Shown here: piece by piece, positions 1-7,210 of the stretch
Position numbering within the stretch: position 1 is the first letter of the stretch
How the letters are laid out: every line of letters starts with the position of its first letter
DNA from: an uncultured Actinomycetes bacterium
Lineage (GTDB): Bacteria; Actinomycetota; Actinomycetes; Nanopelagicales; Nanopelagicaceae
Reading direction: 5' to 3'
DNA: 15,824 nt
NCBI GenBank assembly: GCA_903822245.1
Contig: CAIJOE010000199.1
Coordinates: 1-15,824, forward strand
The notes under the pieces: generated by a model
The model's input: the letters and a program-made list of their open reading frames with translations, nothing else
Database searches by the model: none
Told to the model about the DNA's origin: nothing
Program-made: the position numbers and the translations under genes

Positions 1-329
1 ACATCACGATCATCATTAGGGTCACGTGGTAGTAACAACTCTTCTAGCTTTGATTCCGCCTGCGCTAAATTCTCTTCTAGGGCTGGGATTTCACTAGCGA
101 AATCCGGATCATCACCAGCCATCTCTTTTCCTGCAGCAAGATCATCTTGCGCTGATACCCAAGCGCGGTATCCAGCAATGACTGGACCAAGTGCGGCATA
201 GCGCTTTCCAAGTTTGCGAGCTTGTCCTTGATCAGAGTGAATTGATGGATCAGCCATCGCCTTTTCAAGTTCTTCATACTCAGCCAATAGGGCCGGAACA
301 TTTGGGAATCTGCTTTCAGAAACTGCCAT
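1..329 (-). CDS. prfA: Peptide chain release factor 1 (N-terminal part, cut by window edge)
   Basis: RF1 recognises UAA and UAG stop codons on the ribosome and triggers peptide release. Only the N-terminal 109 or so residues are in the window; the tripeptide PXT/PVT and GGQ parts lie beyond the left edge. What is visible is the helical N-terminal domain, beginning AVSESRFPNVPALLAEYEEL and running to LLLPRDPNDDRD, which is typical of RF1 where the PCRF domain starts. Two ATG codons are adjacent (332-330 and 329-327). The GGAG ribosome site at about 336-339 is 2 nt from the first and 5 nt from the second, so the second is preferred. The gene follows rho and rpmE as in Mycobacterium, but a hairpin terminator separates it from rpmE, so it may depend on read-through or on its own promoter. 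Confidence 0.9.
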   Translation of the reverse strand, partial: MAVSESRFPNVPALLAEYEELEKAMADPSIHSDQGQARKLGKRYAALGPVIAGYRAWVSAQDDLAAGKEMAGDDPDFASEIPALEENLAQAESKLEELLLPRDPNDDRD

Positions 330-364
330 CATCACTCCTTTCTAATACTTTTATGTCGATACTT

Positions 365-416
365 AAAATAAAAAGACCGCACCGAGCTCGCACTTAGCGA
401 ACTGGGTACGGTCTTT
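365..416 (-). terminator. Rho-independent terminator after rpmE
   Basis: On the minus strand a 12-bp stem (arms 405-416 and 372-383, with one internal U-G wobble) closes a loop that itself contains a short stem (388-391 with 397-400). The run TTTTTATTTT follows directly on the minus strand. It starts 8 bp after the rpmE stop codon, so it should end the argS-to-rpmE transcript and partly insulate prfA. On the plus strand the same position is a C-A mismatch, which favours the minus orientation. Confidence 0.8.
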
Positions 417-423
417 AAGAAAG

Positions 424-639
424 CTAGTTAGCTGTTTTCTTACCGAAACGCTCTTCGAACTTAGCTACGCGCCCACCAGTATCGAGGATACGTTGCTTGC
501 CGGTGTAGAACGGGTGGCATACCGAACAAACTTCAACATAGATTGAGCCAGATTCCTTTGTGCTGCGGGTTGTGAAAACTTCACCGCAACCACAAGTAAC
601 TGTGGTCTCTAAATAATTTGGGTGGATCTCTGACTTCAT
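424..639 (-). CDS. rpmE: 50S ribosomal protein L31, zinc-binding type
   Basis: This is a small protein of the large ribosomal subunit, which also bridges to the 30S subunit. It has 71 residues, the normal length for bacterial L31. It carries the four-cysteine zinc site of the C+ type: C16 and C18 (CGCG) plus C38 and C41 (CSVCHPFYTG). The basic C-terminal end RVAKFEERFGKK is also typical. The start is set by AGGAG at about 648-652, seven or so bases upstream. It lies between rho and prfA as in Mycobacterium. Many bacteria carry a second, zinc-free L31 made under zinc starvation; none is seen here. Confidence 0.96.
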   Translation of the reverse strand: MKSEIHPNYLETTVTCGCGEVFTTRSTKESGSIYVEVCSVCHPFYTGKQRILDTGGRVAKFEERFGKKTAN

Positions 640-656
640 TTTTATCTCCTAGGTGT

Positions 657-686
657 GACTGGGTCGGCTTTATCCGTGAACCAGTC
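657..686 (-). promoter_or_regulatory. Possible structured leader of rpmE
   Basis: Between rho and rpmE the transcript can fold GACTGG/CCAGTC (657-662 with 681-686) around an inner CGG/CCG stem (665-667 with 674-676). The L31 ribosome site starts just downstream at 652. Leader structures that mediate autoregulation are known for L31 in some bacteria, but this one resembles none that I can name and may be chance. Confidence 0.22.
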
Positions 687-709
687 CGGTTTGATCTCGG
701 ATGGAAAGT

Positions 710-726
710 TTAGCCTGCACGGCTAA
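710..726 (-). terminator. Weak hairpin just after rho
   Basis: A 6-bp perfect stem TTAGCC/GGCTAA with a 5-nt loop lies 10 bp after the rho stop codon. On the minus strand it is followed only by ACTTTCC, not a real U-run. At best it is an attenuating or mRNA-protecting hairpin between rho and rpmE. Confidence 0.3.
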
Positions 727-736
727 TTAAAGAAAA

Positions 737-2365
737 TTAAGCCTCTTTTGTGCCTGAAGCAGCAGCAAGGCCGCCCTCTGCGCTGGTTGTCTTCTGGATT
801 TGCATCAAGAATTCAACGTTGGACTTAGTGCCCTTCATACGCTCTAGCAATAGTTCAAGTGCTTGCTGTGGCTCAAGTGCGTGAAGTACGCGGCGCAGAC
901 GCCAAACAATTGAAAGCTCTTCAGTTCCCATAAGGATTTCTTCCTTACGAGTACCAGAAGCAACAACATCAACTGCTGGGAAGATGCGCTTGTCAGCGAA
1001 CTTACGGTTAAGAATAAGTTCCATATTTCCAGTTCCCTTAAACTCTTCAAAGATAACTTCATCCATCTTTGAGCCAGTATCAATCAGGGCCGTTGCAAGA
1101 ATTGTTAGTGATCCGCCATTTTCCACATTTCGAGCAGCTCCAAAGAACTTCTTTGGTGGATAAAGCGCTGCAGAATCAACACCGCCAGAAAGGATTCGAC
1201 CAGATGCTGGGGCGGCAATGTTATAGGCACGACCTAGACGGGTAATTGAGTCAAGGAGTACTACAACATCATGGCCAAGTTCAACTAGGCGCTTTGCTCG
1301 CTCGATTGCAAGTTCAGCAACTGAGGTGTGATCATCTGCTGGGCGATCAAATGTTGAAGCAATTACCTCACCCTTTACTGATCTTTGCATATCAGTTACC
1401 TCTTCAGGGCGTTCATCAACTAGAACCACCATTAAGTTACACTCTGGATTATTAGTTTTAATTGCATTTGCAATTGACTTCAGAACCATTGTCTTACCAG
1501 CTTTTGGTGGAGAAACGATAAGTCCGCGCTGACCCTTACCAATTGGTGAGATCAGATCAATAACACGGGTGGTAAGAATATTTGGTTCGGTCTCAAGACG
1601 TAGTCGCTCTTGTGGGTATAGCGGAACCAACTTTGCAAACTCAACGCGCTCTTTTGAAGTCTCTGGATCTGCGCCGTTAACAGTTTCCACTCGGACCAGG
1701 GCATTGAACTTCTCTTTGCGCTCTCCCTCGTGTGGTTGGCGAACTGAGCCGGTGATCACATCGCCTTTGCGAAGGCCATAGCGACGAACTTGTTGCAGTG
1801 AAACATATACGTCATTTGAGCTAGCTAGGTATCCGCCGGTGCGAATAAATGCATAGCTATCGAGAATATCTAGAAGACCACCAACTGGTAGTAAGACGTC
1901 ATCTTCAGAAATTTGAATTTCGCGCTCTTCGCGATTTCCGCGGTCACGGAAACGATTATTGCGATCATTACGATCTCCGCGGTCGCGGCGATTTCCACGG
2001 TCATTACGATCATTTCGGTTATTGCGGTTGCCACGGTCATTACGATCATTATTTGAGCCTGAAGAATCATTAGGGTTTGTTCCCTGATCTTCTTCATCTT
2101 CATCAGACTCATCATTAGCTGAGTCATTTGTGTTCTTGTTTGAATTCTTATTGCCACCCTTGCGGCGGGCATCGCGTTCAGCACGCTTTGCTTCGCGTTC
2201 GGCCTTTGCGGCTTCGCGATTTGATGCTTGAAGGTCTGCGATCGCTGTTACTAGATCTGCCTTCTTCATTGCGGCGGCATCTTCAATACCTAATTGCCCT
2301 GCAACCTTCTTCAACTCAGGAAGAAGCATCGCTGAAAGTTCACCGTTATCTTTTGCTGTTGCCAT
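737..2365 (-). CDS. rho: Transcription termination factor Rho with low-complexity insertion
   Basis: Rho is a hexameric RNA helicase/ATPase that ends transcription of untranslated RNA. It has 542 residues, longer than the about 420 of E. coli Rho because of an insertion. Domain order: Rho_N/SAP-like helices at about 9-45; a disordered segment rich in Arg, Asn, Asp and Gly at about 66-149; the cold-shock-like RNA-binding domain from about 152 (YAFIRTGGYL, RKGDVITG); and the RecA-like motor. The motor has Walker A SPPKAGKT (285-292), catalytic Glu in VDERPEE (E318), Walker B VVVLLDS (to D372), the Q-loop region SGGVDSAA and a GTRKEE segment where the arginine finger is expected (R473). All key motor residues are present. 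The ATG at 2365 has no strong ribosome site; an upstream in-frame stop rules out extension. It is the sixth gene of the argS-prfA block. Confidence 0.97.
   Translation of the reverse strand: MATAKDNGELSAMLLPELKKVAGQLGIEDAAAMKKADLVTAIADLQASNREAAKAEREAKRAERDARRKGGNKNSNKNTNDSANDESDEDEEDQGTNPNDSSGSNNDRNDRGNRNNRNDRNDRGNRRDRGDRNDRNNRFRDRGNREEREIQISEDDVLLPVGGLLDILDSYAFIRTGGYLASSNDVYVSLQQVRRYGLRKGDVITGSVRQPHEGERKEKFNALVRVETVNGADPETSKERVEFAKLVPLYPQERLRLETEPNILTTRVIDLISPIGKGQRGLIVSPPKAGKTMVLKSIANAIKTNNPECNLMVVLVDERPEEVTDMQRSVKGEVIASTFDRPADDHTSVAELAIERAKRLVELGHDVVVLLDSITRLGRAYNIAAPASGRILSGGVDSAALYPPKKFFGAARNVENGGSLTILATALIDTGSKMDEVIFEEFKGTGNMELILNRKFADKRIFPAVDVVASGTRKEEILMGTEELSIVWRLRRVLHALEPQQALELLLERMKGTKSNVEFLMQIQKTTSAEGGLAAASGTKEA
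1919..2170 (-). repeat. Imperfect short repeats coding the Asn/Arg/Asp-rich Rho insertion
   Basis: The insertion in rho is built from many degenerate copies of units coding Asn-Asp-Arg and Arg-Gly-Asn. The clearest DNA-level copy is an exact 20-bp direct repeat at 1995-2014 and 2031-2050, 36 bp apart, so the frame is kept. An acidic stretch (codons for about residues 81-97, rich in Asp and Glu) precedes the basic part. Such tracts can change length by slippage or recombination. Confidence 0.75.
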
Positions 2366-2507
2366 ATTTATTTATTTCTTCATTTCTATAGATTTAGCGC
2401 AAATTTAAATATTTTGCGTTTTTGGGATTTATCGAGGTTTGCTGTCCGAAGATTTCTCGGCTACCTGATGGGATGAATCTAGCACAGGCTGGGCCATGCC
2501 AGCAAAG
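2366..2507 (-). promoter_or_regulatory. 142-bp thrB-rho intergenic leader
   Basis: This is the longest gap in the argS-prfA block. On the minus strand it holds GCTGG/CCAGC (6-nt loop, near the thrB stop), CCGAG/TTCGG (one wobble) near 2445-2459, and an AT-rich inverted repeat CGCAAA/TTTGCG at about 2398-2419. No hairpin is followed by a U-run on this strand. A tiny ATG-AAG-AAA-TAA reading frame sits just before the rho start. A promoter or an autoregulatory leader for rho is plausible because Rho controls its own gene in other bacteria, but no promoter motif stands out. Confidence 0.3.
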
Positions 2508-3446
2508 TTAGTGGTTAGAGCCAACTCCGCGCGCCGAGATAGCCAACTTTTGTGCGGTAAATGAGCCCGCAGCAACCTTTATTACCTCTTCTACTTCAAC
2601 ATCACCAAGGGTGTGGAGAACTAATACAGATGGACCAGCTCCCGAAACCATTGCTGCAACTCCGGCTGCCCGTAATTTATTAACAAGTGCAATCGATTTT
2701 GGCATTGCCTCAGCGCGATATTGCTGGTGCAAGAAATCTTGTGTTGCAGTTAGCAACAGATCAGGTCGTGAGCCAATAGCATGAACTAAGAGCGCAGTGT
2801 GGGCTGAATTAAGCACAGCTTCACGATGTGGAATTGATTCAGGCAGAAGTTTTCTAGCTTTTGAAGTTGAAAGGTGTGCTTCTGGGATGAAAACCAAAGC
2901 TTTGACTTTAGGGTCAACTTTTATTCCAACGCCAAAGCCGACTTCATTTTCAGTCCAGGCAATAGTTGCTCCACCAAGAACTGCAGCGGCGATGTTATCT
3001 GGATGTCCCTCTAATTCAGTTCCAATAGCAATTATTGCTTCATTTGAAAGGAGTTGTTCTCCCCCTAGAACTAATTCACGAGCTAGGTATAGACCACCAA
3101 CAATTGCTGCAGCTGATGAGCCAAGGCCTCGTCCATGTGGAATGACATTTAATTGACGAAGAGCAATTCCACGCCCCTTATTGCCAGAGAATTCTTTAGA
3201 GCCCATATGTTCAAAGCCACGAATCATTGCCTTTATTACTAAATTTGATTTATCTCCTTTGATTTCATCTGCGCCCTCACCAGTAATATCAATATCAATT
3301 TCTGGCGTATCAAGAATTTGCGCCGCATAGCGATCGCGCATTTCTAATGCTAGGGCAAGGCAATCAAAGCCTGGTCCAAGATTTGCGCTAGTTGCTGGTA
3401 TGGAAACTTGCACCATGGCAGCTTTAAAACTCAGGCGAGCAGACAT
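2508..3446 (-). CDS. thrB: Homoserine kinase
   Basis: It phosphorylates homoserine with ATP to O-phosphohomoserine, the substrate of the adjacent thrC product, in cytoplasmic threonine synthesis. It is a GHMP-family kinase of 312 residues, the usual length. Motif 1 is PATSANLGPGFD (17-28), the ATP-binding glycine/serine loop is HGRGLGSSAAA (104-114), and the C-terminal motif is SGAGPSV (268-274). The ATG at 3446 overlaps the last base of the thrC stop (TAATG), pointing to translational coupling. An internal ATG at residue 11 would give the more usual short N-terminus before VQVSIPATSANLG, but it has no ribosome site, so the coupled start is kept. Confidence 0.95.
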   Translation of the reverse strand: MSARLSFKAAMVQVSIPATSANLGPGFDCLALALEMRDRYAAQILDTPEIDIDITGEGADEIKGDKSNLVIKAMIRGFEHMGSKEFSGNKGRGIALRQLNVIPHGRGLGSSAAAIVGGLYLARELVLGGEQLLSNEAIIAIGTELEGHPDNIAAAVLGGATIAWTENEVGFGVGIKVDPKVKALVFIPEAHLSTSKARKLLPESIPHREAVLNSAHTALLVHAIGSRPDLLLTATQDFLHQQYRAEAMPKSIALVNKLRAAGVAAMVSGAGPSVLVLHTLGDVEVEEVIKVAAGSFTAQKLAISARGVGSNH

Positions 3447-4525
3447 TAGACAAGTCCAATCACTTGAGCGGCTTTTTTCATATCAACTGGGATAACAGTT
3501 GGCGGCGCAGCTTGATCTAGTACCCAAGCAACATCTTTTAGGCCATTGCCAGTTACTGTGATGACAATCTTCTTGCCCTTAGGAAGTTTTCCTTCTGATT
3601 GCTTCTTTATTAGGCCAGCAATTCCGGCAGCAGAAGATGGCTCAACAAAAATACCTTCTTTGTTGGAAACAAATCGGTAAGCCGAGAGAATCTCTTCATC
3701 AGTGACGCTATCGATTAGACCACCAGAAGAATCGCGAGCATCTACAGCTTGTTGCCATGAGGCTGGATTACCAATTCGAATTGCCGTAGCTATTGTCTCT
3801 GGATTAGTTACAACCTCGCCACGAACAATTGGCGCGGCGCCAGCTGCCTGAAAGCCCCACATCTGTGGCAACTTCTTAGACATGCCATCGTTGTAGTACT
3901 CCTTGTAACCCTTCCAGTAAGCGGTGATATTTCCAGCATTACCTACCGGCAAAACGTGCAGATCTGGGGCATCGCCCAACATATCTACCACTTCAAAACT
4001 AGCAGTCTTCTGTCCTTCAATACGGAATGGGTTTACTGAGTTAACAAGGGCAACTGGGTAGTTATCTGAAAGTTCTCTAGCTAGATTCAAACAATCATCA
4101 AAGTTTCCTTGTACTTGCAGTAATACTGCGCCATGGGCAATGGCTTGTGCCAATTTACCCATAGCAATTTTTCCATCTGGTACCAATACAACTGGACGCA
4201 TTCCTGCTTTCGTTGCATATGCAGCAGCTGATGCAGAAGTATTTCCAGTAGATGCACAAATAACTGCCTTGGCCCCATCTTCGGCAGCCTTAGACATTGC
4301 CATCGTCATTCCACGGTCTTTAAAAGAACCAGTTGGATTAGCACCTTCAACTTTTAGCCAAACATCATTATCTAACATTTCAGAAAGTGTTTGCGCATGA
4401 ACTAGTGGTGTTCCACCTTCACACAACGAAATTATTGGTGTCTTACTAGAAACTGGCAGGCGATGGCGATATTCCTCGATCACACCGCGCCATTGATGGG
4501 CACCCTTCTTCTTGAAGATGCTCAT
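3446..4525 (-). CDS. thrC: Threonine synthase
   Basis: A pyridoxal-phosphate enzyme that converts O-phosphohomoserine to threonine and phosphate, the last step of the pathway. It has 359 residues, the length of the shorter actinobacterial form. Visible motifs are the PLP lysine in GSFKDRGM (K69), the ASTGNTSAS segment (91-99), the phosphate-binding GNAGN loop (195-199) and TGNGLKD near the end (325-331). It begins with a 1-bp TAATG overlap with hom, with AGAGGG about nine bases upstream, and ends in the same kind of overlap with thrB, so hom-thrC-thrB should be translated as a coupled set. Confidence 0.96.
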   Translation of the reverse strand: MSIFKKKGAHQWRGVIEEYRHRLPVSSKTPIISLCEGGTPLVHAQTLSEMLDNDVWLKVEGANPTGSFKDRGMTMAMSKAAEDGAKAVICASTGNTSASAAAYATKAGMRPVVLVPDGKIAMGKLAQAIAHGAVLLQVQGNFDDCLNLARELSDNYPVALVNSVNPFRIEGQKTASFEVVDMLGDAPDLHVLPVGNAGNITAYWKGYKEYYNDGMSKKLPQMWGFQAAGAAPIVRGEVVTNPETIATAIRIGNPASWQQAVDARDSSGGLIDSVTDEEILSAYRFVSNKEGIFVEPSSAAGIAGLIKKQSEGKLPKGKKIVITVTGNGLKDVAWVLDQAAPPTVIPVDMKKAAQVIGLV

Positions 4526-5820
4526 TAAACAGTTCCCTCTACTCTAATAACACTTGTCACGTGCTTAACCGTATCCAATTTCTGAAGTTGTTTTACGGTA
4601 TCGGCAAGTGAAGATTCAGTGGCTAAGTGAGTTAAAACGATCAATTCTGCGTCGGCTCCGCGGCCATCTTGGCGAACGGTGAGGATCGAAACATCATTAG
4701 CTGCAAAGACATTAGCCACCGATGCCAAAACTCCTGGAATATCTTTCACATCCATGCGAATTGAATAGCGAGTACGAGTTGAACCAATTGGTGCAATTTT
4801 GAGATGGGCATAGTCGGTTTCGGTAGGCCCAAGGCTTCCTTCAATTCGATTACGAGCAACAGCAACCAAGTCGCCCAGAATTGCCGACGCAGTTGGAGTT
4901 CCACCAGCTCCTCGACCATAGAACATCAATTCTCCGGCAGATTCGCACTTAACAAAGACTGCGTTAAATGCTTCACGCACTGCTGCAAGTGGGTGGGTTC
5001 GCGGAATTAAGGTTGGGTGAACTCTTACGGTAATACTCTCATCATCATTTGCTTCAGCAACAGCCAAGAGTTTGATGGTAAATCCCATCTCTTTAGCAAC
5101 GGCAACGTCATCGGAAGTTATTTTAGAAATTCCTTCGCGATAAACATCAGCATCAGTTACCACTGTGTGGAAAGCCAGGCCAGCCAAAATTGCTGCTTTG
5201 GCAGCAGCATCAAATGCTTCAATATCGGCAGTTGGATCTGCTTCGGCATAGCCAAGGCCTTGAGCCTCTTTGAGTGCAGAGTCAAAAGATGCACCAGTCT
5301 CATCCATCTTGGTCAGAATGTAGTTTGTAGTTCCATTAATAATTCCCATTACCCGCTCAACGTGATCGCCAACTAAAGATTCAGCCAGTGGTCGCAGGAT
5401 TGGAATCGCACCAGCTACAGCTGCTTCGTAGTAGAAATCCACATCAGCTTCATCAGATGCGTGAAATAGCTCGCTACCAAACTTAGCAAGCAGGGCTTTA
5501 TTTGCTGTTACAACTGCCTTGCCATTTTTCATGGCGGTAAGAATTAATTCATAGGCTGGCTCGATGCCACCCATGACTTCAATAACCAAATCAATATTTG
5601 GATCATTAACAATTGCTTTTGAGTCCGTTGTGAAAAGTTCTTTTGGAATCCCTGGGCGGCTAATAGAAATATCGCGCACCGAGATCTTCACTAGTTCTAG
5701 TTTGGCGCCAGAGCGAGCAGATAAGTCATCGGCGTTTGCCACAAGCAGGCGAGCGACTTCGCTGCCGACAACACCGCAGCCAATCATCCCTACCCGAAGC
5801 GTCTTACCTGAATGAGCCAT
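4525..5820 (-). CDS. hom: Homoserine dehydrogenase with ACT domain
   Basis: It reduces aspartate semialdehyde to homoserine with NAD(P)H, the branch point leading to threonine and methionine. It has 431 residues: a Rossmann fold with GCGVVG (14-19), the NKALLA segment near 107, the catalytic domain with GIINGTTNYILTKM (from 159) and the active-site region DIEAFDAAAK with K208, then a C-terminal ACT domain (about 352-431), which usually binds the feedback inhibitor threonine. In the DxxGxD active-site pattern the usual Gly is Ala here (A202). The start is ATG at 5820 with GGGGAG upstream; that ribosome site lies in a small hairpin that also covers the start codon. It lies 35 bp after lysA. Confidence 0.96.
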   Translation of the reverse strand: MAHSGKTLRVGMIGCGVVGSEVARLLVANADDLSARSGAKLELVKISVRDISISRPGIPKELFTTDSKAIVNDPNIDLVIEVMGGIEPAYELILTAMKNGKAVVTANKALLAKFGSELFHASDEADVDFYYEAAVAGAIPILRPLAESLVGDHVERVMGIINGTTNYILTKMDETGASFDSALKEAQGLGYAEADPTADIEAFDAAAKAAILAGLAFHTVVTDADVYREGISKITSDDVAVAKEMGFTIKLLAVAEANDDESITVRVHPTLIPRTHPLAAVREAFNAVFVKCESAGELMFYGRGAGGTPTASAILGDLVAVARNRIEGSLGPTETDYAHLKIAPIGSTRTRYSIRMDVKDIPGVLASVANVFAANDVSILTVRQDGRGADAELIVLTHLATESSLADTVKQLQKLDTVKHVTSVIRVEGTV

Positions 5821-5838
5821 AGGGATATTCTCCCCTAT
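5819..5838 (-). promoter_or_regulatory. Hairpin covering the hom ribosome site and start codon
   Basis: On the minus strand ATAGGG (5838-5833) pairs perfectly with CCCTAT (5824-5819), leaving an 8-nt loop. The left arm and loop hold the GGGGAG ribosome site and the right arm ends in the first two bases of the hom ATG. Folding would partly hide the start. It is short, so its effect could be modest. Confidence 0.4.
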
Positions 5839-5855
5839 TTTTCACGCGCTAATGA

Positions 5856-7208
5856 CTAATTAATTGTGCGCGGCTGCTCACTAACATCTAGTCCGAGCAG
5901 GTCTTCCTGGGTTTCGCGGCGCACAATTAGGCGGGCTGTTCCATCTTTTACTGCAATTACTGCCGGACGCGGCATATGGTTGTAATTACTTGCCATGCTT
6001 CGGCCATATGCGCCAGTAGCTGGGGTGGCAATTAAATCTCCGGGAGCAATATCTGAAGGCAGATCTATCTCTCTAATAATGATGTCACCGCTCTCGCAAT
6101 GCTTTCCTACCAAACGAGATGAGATTGCACTTTGAGTTGATGTTCGATTTGCCAAGATGGCTGAATATTGAGCGCCATAGAGTGCCGGGCGAATGTTATC
6201 GCTCATACCACCATCAACTGCAATGTATCTGCGTATTCCACCATCGTCCAAAGTAACATTTTTAGTTGTACCAACTTCATAAAGTGTTGTTGTAGTTGGT
6301 GCTGAAATTGCTCTGCCTGGCTCAATAGAAACTACAGGCATTGCCAATTTATGTTTAGTTGTTTGCACCTTTACTAGGCTGGCAATTGCTGACATTGCAA
6401 CATCTGGATCGTAGGTGATCTCTCCTTCCACGTATGCAACTCCATAGCCACCACCAAGATCAAGCTCGGCAAGTTCGCGACCATTGCGATCTCTAAACTC
6501 AGATAAGAATTCGATTAGGCGAGTGGCAGCCATTTCAAAGCCTTCGGATTCAAAGATTTGCGAACCGATATGGCAGTGAACGCCGTTAAGTCGAAGATTG
6601 GCTGCCTGTTCAACACCTTGCGCAGCCTTTGCTGCATCACCACTTGAAATAGAAAAACCAAACTTCACATCTTCGTGCGCGGTTGAAATAAATTCGTGGG
6701 TATGAGCCTCAACACCAGGGGTTAGGCGAATAAGTACATTTTGGATAATGCCAGCTTCATTAGCTAGGCGATTTACTCGCTCAATTTCTTGGTGTGAATC
6801 AATAACGATTTTGCTTACTCCGGCCTTTATCGCGGCGCGAATTTCAATTTCAGATTTATTATTACCATGTAGTTCAATTTTAGATGGATCAAAATTTGCA
6901 GCAAGGGCAACAGCTAATTCACCAGCAGTACAGACATCTATACCGATTCCTGAAGAACTAATCCATTTAGCAACTTCAACTGAGATAAATGATTTAGAGG
7001 CATAGTAAACACTTCCTGCTTGCGCCCCAAAGTGACGCTCTAGGGCTGACTTCCAGGCATTTAGGCGATAATTAAAATCATTCTCATCAATAATAAATAG
7101 TGGAGTTCCAAATTCCTTTGCTAAGGAGCTTACTTTGCAATCGGCAATATTTAGTTGCCCCGCAACTATTTTAGAATTGATTGAAAATACGTTAGGTAGA
7201 AATTTCAT
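5856..7208 (-). CDS. lysA: Diaminopimelate decarboxylase
   Basis: It decarboxylates meso-diaminopimelate to lysine, the last step of lysine synthesis, also balancing the diaminopimelate pool for peptidoglycan. It is a fold-III PLP enzyme of 450 residues: the PLP lysine in YASKSF (K72), HIGSQ (213-217) in the barrel, GGGYG (252-256), EPGR (296-299), the cross-dimer Cys in CESGD (C371) and GAYGRSM with Y401. The reading frame is open back to 7283, but those 25 extra codons lie wholly over the argS 3' end. The ATG at 7208 is 2 bp after the argS stop, has GGAGA upstream and gives the family-typical N-terminus, so it is chosen. Confidence 0.95.
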   Translation of the reverse strand: MKFLPNVFSINSKIVAGQLNIADCKVSSLAKEFGTPLFIIDENDFNYRLNAWKSALERHFGAQAGSVYYASKSFISVEVAKWISSSGIGIDVCTAGELAVALAANFDPSKIELHGNNKSEIEIRAAIKAGVSKIVIDSHQEIERVNRLANEAGIIQNVLIRLTPGVEAHTHEFISTAHEDVKFGFSISSGDAAKAAQGVEQAANLRLNGVHCHIGSQIFESEGFEMAATRLIEFLSEFRDRNGRELAELDLGGGYGVAYVEGEITYDPDVAMSAIASLVKVQTTKHKLAMPVVSIEPGRAISAPTTTTLYEVGTTKNVTLDDGGIRRYIAVDGGMSDNIRPALYGAQYSAILANRTSTQSAISSRLVGKHCESGDIIIREIDLPSDIAPGDLIATPATGAYGRSMASNYNHMPRPAVIAVKDGTARLIVRRETQEDLLGLDVSEQPRTIN

Positions 7209-7210
7209 GG

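Noticed and set aside
2369..2381. Three-codon upstream reading frame (ATG AAG AAA TAA) before rho
   Set aside because: It has no ribosome site and short frames of this kind are common by chance in AT-rich leaders.
2398..2426. Plus-strand terminator-like hairpin with a T-run between thrB and rho
   Set aside because: The stem is only 6 bp and AT-rich, and no plus-strand gene lies upstream. It is mentioned only as an inverted repeat of the rho leader.
5017..5376. 119-codon plus-strand open frame
   Set aside because: It is a shadow of hom, which has complete family motifs on the other strand.
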